Shown piece by piece: positions 1 to 5,808 of a stretch of 5,808 nucleotides of DNA; position 1 is the first letter of the stretch, and each line of letters starts with the position of its first letter. The notes beneath the pieces are model-generated. The model saw only the letters and a program-made list of their open reading frames with translations, was not told the DNA's origin and did not search any database. Made by a program: the position numbers and the translations under genes. Origin of the DNA: Pseudomonadota bacterium (GTDB lineage Bacteria > Pseudomonadota > Gammaproteobacteria > Xanthomonadales > Xanthomonadaceae); NCBI GenBank assembly GCA_023453655.1, contig JAEXTE010000182.1, positions 1 to 5,808 on the forward strand, read 5' to 3'.

Positions 1-18
1 TGCCACCACAATCCCCCC

Positions 19-2743
<2,725 letters not shown>

Positions 2744-2746
2744 GGT

Positions 2747-2764
2747 GCGCCGGGCCTCGGGCGC
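2747..2764 (+). terminator. short GC hairpin just after fadH
   Basis: GCGCC (2747-2751) and GGCGC (2760-2764) can form a 5-bp stem with an eight-base loop, starting four bases after the fadH stop codon. It has no following T-run, and such short GC stems are common by chance in DNA of this composition. Its placement right after a stop codon is the only reason to consider it a transcription end. Confidence 0.2.
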
Positions 2765-2829
2765 CGTGGCGGGATGTCCGTGGAGTCCGGGATTGCCCTT
2801 GGTGCCGACCCGCATCCAACTTCTTGATT

Positions 2830-2860
2830 CTTATAGACAGGAGCCGTAAGCCCGCCACAA
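2830..2860 (-). promoter_or_regulatory. possible leftward promoter in the AT-richer island
   Basis: On the - strand, a good -10-like box TATAAG (2830-2835) lies 19 bases downstream of a poor -35-like box TTGTGG (2855-2860). If active, transcription would start near 2823 and run antisense into the 3' end of fadH. The spacing is longer than the optimal 17 and the -35 box matches TTGACA in only three positions, so this is a weak call resting mainly on the TATAAG box. Confidence 0.18.
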
Positions 2861-3115
2861 AAAGCGCCAGTCGGGTCACATTTTTCCGACCCCTGTTCAG
2901 GAAGGATTCGGTTCCCGGCTCTTACCGTTCGCGCACTTTTCCCGCCGCCCACACTGGCGGGAGCCGGCCCGAGCCGCCCTCTGCGGCCTTCGGAGCCCGG
3001 GCAAAAGCGCCATAGAGTCGCTGCCCTCCCCAATACGCCATGTCCGCCCATCGCCGCCCACGGCGTCGTTCCTCGAGGGGAGCGCACGCACGGCTGCGAC
3101 CGGACGCAACGCAGC

Positions 3116-3121
3116 AAGGAG
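3116..3121 (+). promoter_or_regulatory. Shine-Dalgarno of the cell wall hydrolase gene
   Basis: AAGGAG lies five bases before the ATG at 3127. It decides the start: the same frame is open back to an ATG at 3040, but that extension would add 29 mostly Arg/Ala/Pro residues before a normal signal-peptide-like N-terminus. Confidence 0.8.
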
Positions 3122-3126
3122 TTCCG

Positions 3127-3582
3127 ATGAAACTGGCCTGGATCCTGTGGTTGGCCTCGCTGATGTCGCCACAAGCCGCCGATTCGCTGTGCCTGAGCAC
3201 GACGCTCTACCTTGAGGCACGCAACCAGTCCCCCCTCGGCCAGCAGGCCGTCGCGGAGGTCGCCCTTCGCCGCGAGGAAAGCGGCCTGTGGGGCGATTCG
3301 ATGTGCGAGGTGGTGACCGCGCGCAAGCAGTTCGCGCCGACCATCGTGTCGCCGCGCACCCGCATGCACAACACCGAGGCCTGGGCACAGGCGGTGAGCA
3401 TTGCGATCGAGTCCGAACGCAACTGGGCGCTGCCGCCCGGCGAGCGGACCGAGGTGGTGCCGGGGGCCAGCCACTTCATGGCCCACGCCATCGCCGCGCC
3501 CAGCTGGCGCAACGCCTACCAGGTGGCCACCATCGGCGACCACACCTTCCTCAAGGTGCAGAAGCTCAAGCCGAAGGGCTGA
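3127..3582 (+). CDS. exported SleB/CwlJ-type cell wall hydrolase
   Basis: A 151-residue protein of the SleB hydrolase family (Hydrolase_2 domain), whose characterised members cleave peptidoglycan in the glycan strand. The N-terminus looks like a signal peptide: Lys2, hydrophobic core at residues 3-13, and likely cleavage around residues 17-19, though the -3 position is not ideal. Expected location is the periplasm. The domain fills the rest: LYLEARNQSPLGQQAVAEV (27-45) holds Glu30, the presumed catalytic acid. It is followed by MCEVV (59-63), KQFA (67-70), GASHFMA (113-119) with PSW (125-127), and IGDHTFLK (136-143). Two cysteines, Cys22 and Cys60, could form a disulfide. The usual Asn-Arg after the VxxV helix reads Arg-Arg (48-49). 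No peptidoglycan-binding domain is attached, so it is a minimal catalytic unit. Family members also occur in phages, but no phage genes are visible nearby. The family call is good; the cellular role is open. Confidence 0.85.
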   Translation: MKLAWILWLASLMSPQAADSLCLSTTLYLEARNQSPLGQQAVAEVALRREESGLWGDSMCEVVTARKQFAPTIVSPRTRMHNTEAWAQAVSIAIESERNWALPPGERTEVVPGASHFMAHAIAAPSWRNAYQVATIGDHTFLKVQKLKPKG

Positions 3583-3602
3583 GCCGCCCGGCGTCAGGCG
3601 GC
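3583..3602. terminator. hairpin at the convergent gene junction
   Basis: GCCGCC (3583-3588) and GGCGGC (3597-3602) form a perfect 6-bp stem with an eight-base loop. The stem starts directly after the hydrolase stop codon, and the loop contains the stop codon of the opposing gene. The symmetry means it would form in both transcripts, so it could act as a shared transcription end. Neither strand has a T-run after the stem, which keeps the terminator call weak. Confidence 0.3.
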
Positions 3603-4106
3603 GTCGGCGGCCTCTGCGGCGGTGCGGATCCGGGCGATGGCCGAAGCCGCGCCCTGCATGCTGGTCTTCTTCGCCAGCGCCGACTGCAGTTCCGGCAGCA
3701 GCGCCTCGAGTGCGGCGTCGTCCTGGGCGCGTTCGAGCTTGAGCTGGAAGAAATAGCCGCGTACGCCCAGCTGCTCGCGCACCAGGTCGGTCATCAGCGC
3801 GTAGAGGATGCCGAAGCGGTTGCTCCCGCCGTCGCCCGGCGCGATCGGTTCGTTGGCCGGCTCCCCGATCGACGGCGGCGAAGCCGCTGCCGCGCCCTCG
3901 CCGGAAATCAGTTCCAGCGAGAGCAGTTGCTGGAGTGCATCCTCCGGCGCGTTCAGCCGCTTGGCCAGCTCCTGCAGTTCCGCCACCGTGCGCCGGCCGT
4001 CGACCAGCAGCAGCAGCGAACGCAGTCCCCCCGGCAGCTTGCGGCTGCGGCTTTCGATCTCGGCCCGGCCCTGTTCGGTTTTCGCCGGCATCAGCTGAAG
4101 CTGCAT
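3594..4106 (-). CDS. uncharacterised two-domain protein with winged-helix-like N-terminus
   Basis: I do not recognise a named family for this 170-residue protein. Residues about 8-70 read as a helical unit with the pattern QGRAEIESR..LPGGLRSLLLLVDGRRTVAEL..L...LNAPEDALQQLLSLELI. This resembles small winged-helix-like modules in which a strongly hydrophobic helix precedes a DGRRTVAEL turn. A low-complexity Ala/Pro/Gly/Glu linker follows at 71-95. Residues 96-170 form a second, helix-rich region (RFGILYALMTDLVREQLG, then an amphipathic Ala-rich tail). No signal peptide, membrane segment or cysteine is present, so it is probably cytoplasmic. The Met1 start is supported by GGGGAGG just upstream, which also argues against Met6. 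The gene is convergent with the hydrolase gene and lies 295 bases downstream of prpE on the same strand. A DNA-binding or sensory role is possible but only inferred. Confidence 0.8.
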   Translation of the reverse strand: MQLQLMPAKTEQGRAEIESRSRKLPGGLRSLLLLVDGRRTVAELQELAKRLNAPEDALQQLLSLELISGEGAAAASPPSIGEPANEPIAPGDGGSNRFGILYALMTDLVREQLGVRGYFFQLKLERAQDDAALEALLPELQSALAKKTSMQGAASAIARIRTAAEAADAA

Positions 4107-4110
4107 ACGT

Positions 4111-4117
4111 CCTCCCC
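4111..4117 (-). promoter_or_regulatory. Shine-Dalgarno of the 170-residue protein gene
   Basis: On the - strand GGGGAGG ends four bases before the ATG at 4106-4104. It supports Met1 over the in-frame Met6. Confidence 0.75.
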
Positions 4118-4208
4118 GATCATCCGCTTGCCCCTGTGGAGAGGGGTTTCGCAGGATCCATACCAGCGACGGGCGTCATCGGCGGATTCACCGGGGGCGA
4201 AGATCGCA

Positions 4209-4228
4209 TTCGTGACGATGATCACGAA
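4209..4228. promoter_or_regulatory. CRP/Clp-type palindromic operator candidate
   Basis: A perfect inverted repeat, TTCGTGA-N6-TCACGAA. The GTGA-N6-TCAC core with six-base spacing is the hallmark of CRP-family sites (E. coli consensus TGTGA-N6-TCACA; xanthomonad Clp recognises a similar sequence). The base outside each half-core is C/G here instead of T/A. Its centre lies about 112 bases upstream of the start codon of the 170-residue protein gene on the - strand, and about 68 bases upstream of the start point implied by the TATGGA box. The palindrome is directly seen; the regulator is inferred. Confidence 0.4.
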
Positions 4229-4332
4229 AATCAGCCTGAACAGCTCTTTCCATCGGCAGCGCGGTATGCGCTGACAGTGCAAGCCAAGCGCGAAGATCTC
4301 CCTGGGCGGGACATGGGGCGGCGCCGCGGCCC

Positions 4333-4367
4333 TGCCAGCTTCTGACCCGATGCGTCAGCTTCTGGCA
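4333..4367. repeat. nested 35-base inverted repeat downstream of prpE
   Basis: The outer arms TGCCAG (4333-4338) / CTGGCA (4362-4367) and inner arms CTGAC (4342-4346) / GTCAG (4354-4358) are separated on each side by the same three bases CTT, around a seven-base loop. As RNA from the - strand this is an 11-bp hairpin with a symmetrical AAG/AAG internal loop, starting 34 bases after the prpE stop codon. The same bases can also be read as a direct repeat, CAGCTTCTG at 4336-4344 and 4356-4364, with a 20-base period. It may mark the prpE transcript end, but there is no T-run to make a standard terminator. Confidence 0.5.
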
Positions 4368-4401
4368 AGACGCGGGCGCGCGGTGGCCGACGCCGCGCCG
4401 C

Positions 4402-5808
4402 TCAGCTGCCGGCCTCGGGGCCCCGCTCCAGCGCGCGCCTGACCTCGTCCAGTGCGCCCGGGTCGTCGAGCGTGGACAGGTCGCCCGGATCGCGGGACTC
4501 CGCCAGCGCCTGCAGCGATCGCCGCAACAGCTTGCCCGAGCGCGTCTTCGGCAGCGCGTTGACCACGTACACGCGCGCGGGACGGGCGACGCCGCCCAGC
4601 TGCTCGACCACCACCTTCTGCATCTGCGCGGCGGTCTCGCTGGCTTCCTCGTCCGAATGCGCGCGCTTGAGCGTGGCGAACACGATCGGCACCTGCCCCT
4701 TCACCGCATCCTGTACTCCGATTACCGCGGCCTCGGCCACATCCGGGTGGCTCGACACCGACTCCTCGATCTCGCGCGTGCCCAGGCGGTGCCCCGCGAC
4801 GTTGATCACGTCGTCGGTGCGCCCGAGGATGAAGGTGTAGCCGTCCTCGTCGCGGATCGCCCAGTCCAGCGAGCTGTACAGCAGTTCCTTGAAGTGGCCG
4901 AAATAGCTGTCGACGAAGCGCTGGTCGTTGCGCCAGACCGTACTCATGCAGCCGGGCGGCAGCGGCGGCTGGATCACCAGCACGCCCTTCTGCCCCGCCG
5001 GCGCATCCTCGCCGGTCGCTTCGTCGATCACCCGCAGGCGGAAGCCCAGGTTGGGCAGGCCGGGCGAGCCGAAGCGCACCGGCTTCATCTCCACGCCGGG
5101 CATCAGGGTCAGCACCGGCCAGCCGGTCTCGGTCTGCCAGTAGTTGTCGATCACCGGCGTGCCGAGCACCTCGGAGATCCAGCGCGCGGTCGGCTCGTCC
5201 AGCGGCTCGCCGGCCAGGAACAGGTGCTGCAGCGAGGACAGGTCGCGGTCGGTGATGAAGGACGGGTCGTGCTTCTTCAGCACGCGCAGCGCCGTGGGCG
5301 AGGAGAACATGGTGCGCACGCCGTAGCGCTCGACGATGCGCCACCAGATGCCCGCGTCGGGCGAGGTGGGCAGCCCTTCGTAGATGATCGAGGTCGCGCC
5401 CGCGATCAGCGGCCCGTACACGTTGTAGGAATGCCCGACCACCCAGCCGATGTCGGAGGTGGAGAACATCACCTGCCCGGGCCGGATGTCGTACACCGCC
5501 CACATCGACAGCGCCAGCGCCACCGCGTAGCCGCCGACGTCGCGCTGCACGCCCTTGGGTTTGCCGGTGGTACCGGAGGTATAAAGAATGTAGCTCGGCT
5601 CGTTGGACTCGAGCCAGGCCACCGGCACGTCCGCGTCCTCGTGCGCGCGGCGCAGCGTCGCGTAGTCCACGTCGCGACCTTCGCGCAGCGCCAAAGGTCC
5701 GGCGAGGCCGCGGTCGACCACCAGCACCTTCTCGGGCGGATGCCCGGCGCGCGACAGCGCCTCGTTGACCAGCGGCAGGAACGGGATCACCTTCCCGCCG
5801 CGGATGCC
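4402..5808 (-). CDS. prpE: propionate-CoA ligase PrpE (N-terminus beyond window)
   Basis: The enzyme activates propionate to propionyl-CoA through a propionyl-AMP intermediate, feeding the methylcitrate or methylmalonyl pathway. About 468 residues are visible; by comparison with E. coli PrpE (about 628) roughly 165-170 N-terminal residues are missing. The frame is open to the window end (GIRGGKVIPF), so the GTG at 5788-5790 is an internal Val and not a start. Hallmarks of acyl-AMP-forming enzymes appear in order: YTSGTTGKPKG (5551-5583), GEPLDEP, NYWQTETGWP (5116-5145), GRTDDVINVAGHRLGTREIE (4765-4824) and PKTRSGK (4531-4551). The last Lys (4531-4533) is the catalytic residue that is acylated by Pat-type enzymes and released by CobB-type deacylases in Salmonella PrpE. 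VQRDVGGYAVAL, SHP.VAEAAVIGV and RDPGDLSTLDDP favour PrpE over Acs. Its operon partners, if any, lie off the right edge. Confidence 0.95.
   Translation of the reverse strand, partial: GIRGGKVIPFLPLVNEALSRAGHPPEKVLVVDRGLAGPLALREGRDVDYATLRRAHEDADVPVAWLESNEPSYILYTSGTTGKPKGVQRDVGGYAVALALSMWAVYDIRPGQVMFSTSDIGWVVGHSYNVYGPLIAGATSIIYEGLPTSPDAGIWWRIVERYGVRTMFSSPTALRVLKKHDPSFITDRDLSSLQHLFLAGEPLDEPTARWISEVLGTPVIDNYWQTETGWPVLTLMPGVEMKPVRFGSPGLPNLGFRLRVIDEATGEDAPAGQKGVLVIQPPLPPGCMSTVWRNDQRFVDSYFGHFKELLYSSLDWAIRDEDGYTFILGRTDDVINVAGHRLGTREIEESVSSHPDVAEAAVIGVQDAVKGQVPIVFATLKRAHSDEEASETAAQMQKVVVEQLGGVARPARVYVVNALPKTRSGKLLRRSLQALAESRDPGDLSTLDDPGALDEVRRALERGPEAGS

Larger units (their letters stand above)
2744..3126. 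other. 383-base intergenic region between fadH and the cell wall hydrolase gene
   Basis: No convincing gene is seen on either strand. The left part (2747-2764) can form a short GC hairpin. The stretch at about 2815-2912 is clearly richer in A and T than its surroundings, with short A and T runs at 2859-2863 and 2881-2885. It includes the repeat GGGTC (2873-2877) / GACCC (2888-2892) and a TATAAG box on the - strand (2830-2835). The right part can fold as CCGGCTC (2915-2921) pairing with GAGCCGG (2961-2967), enclosing a competing stem CCCGCC (2941-2946) / GGCGGG (2956-2961). The region must hold the promoter of the downstream hydrolase, but I see no clear -35/-10 pair for it on the + strand. 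Confidence 0.6.
4107..4401. other. intergenic region between prpE and the 170-residue protein gene
   Basis: No convincing gene is seen here. The region is unusually rich in dyad symmetry: CCCCT/AGGGG (4131-4146), a CRP-type palindrome (4209-4228), CAGCGC/GCGCTG with a five-base loop (4257-4273), and a nested 35-base dyad (4333-4367). It must contain the end of the prpE transcript and probably the promoter of the downstream gene. An extended -10-like element TGGTATGGA on the - strand (TATGGA at 4157-4162) is the best promoter guess, but no matching -35 box is visible. Confidence 0.55.

Noticed and set aside
2859..2892. A rho-independent terminator on the - strand from GGGTC/GACCC and the nearby T-run
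   Set aside because: The T-run lies nine bases beyond the stem and the stem is only five pairs with a ten-base loop, so it lacks the required geometry.
2890..2925. A possible tRNA 3' half (GGATTCGGTTCCCGG-like bases)
   Set aside because: No acceptor or anticodon stem can be formed around it and there is no proper T-arm on either strand.
3040..3126. An N-terminal extension of the cell wall hydrolase from the ATG at 3040
   Set aside because: The ATG at 3127 has AAGGAG at five-base spacing and opens directly into a signal peptide; the extension is Arg-rich and would bury it.
4091..4282. A 63-codon - strand frame with one hydrophobic stretch (LFRLIFVIIVTNAIFAPG)
   Set aside because: It would need a TTG start with no Shine-Dalgarno, it overlaps the start of the 170-residue gene, and its hydrophobic part is encoded by the CRP-type palindrome. 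A small membrane protein cannot be fully excluded, but nothing positive supports it.
4355..5503. A 382-codon - strand frame inside prpE
   Set aside because: It is the alternate frame of prpE; the other frame carries all adenylate-forming motifs, while this one is Arg/Ala-rich without motifs.
5788..5790. GTG as the start codon of the right-hand gene
   Set aside because: Codons before it continue the PrpE sequence (GIRGGK), and about a quarter of the protein family lies upstream, so the gene is cut by the window edge.

Overview
The window is a GC-rich stretch whose genes favour G or C at third codon positions. FadH and PrpE both match gammaproteobacterial homologues closely, which suggests a high-GC proteobacterium. 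The order Xanthomonadales (Lysobacter/Luteimonas-like) is my best guess, but this is an inference without any database search. I find five protein genes, no RNA genes, no CRISPR array and no complete mobile element.

Layout. From the left, on the + strand: a YczE/YitT-type integral membrane protein (19-633), then 73 bases holding a GC-rich hairpin, then fadH (707-2743). fadH encodes the NADPH-dependent, FMN/FAD/4Fe-4S 2,4-dienoyl-CoA reductase, and all of its key residues are visible. A 383-base gap follows (2744-3126), containing an AT-richer island and several short inverted repeats. After it comes a small exported SleB-type cell wall hydrolase (3127-3582), whose start is fixed by a good Shine-Dalgarno. 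It meets, tail to tail across 11 bases, an uncharacterised two-domain 170-residue protein on the - strand (3594-4106). A 294-base gap rich in dyad symmetry (4107-4400) separates that gene from prpE (4402 to beyond 5808, - strand). prpE encodes propionate-CoA ligase, and its N-terminal quarter lies outside the window.

How the genes fit together. FadH (unsaturated fatty acid beta-oxidation) and PrpE (propionate activation to propionyl-CoA) both belong to acyl-CoA catabolism. They are on opposite strands with unrelated genes between them, so they are not an operon. The window looks like ordinary chromosome. The best regulatory signals are a perfect 7+6+7 palindrome with a CRP/Clp-type GTGA-N6-TCAC core upstream of the 170-residue gene, and a nested, exactly symmetrical 35-base dyad just past the prpE stop. 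I see no convincing new multi-gene system. The least understood item is the 170-residue protein with its possible CRP-type site.
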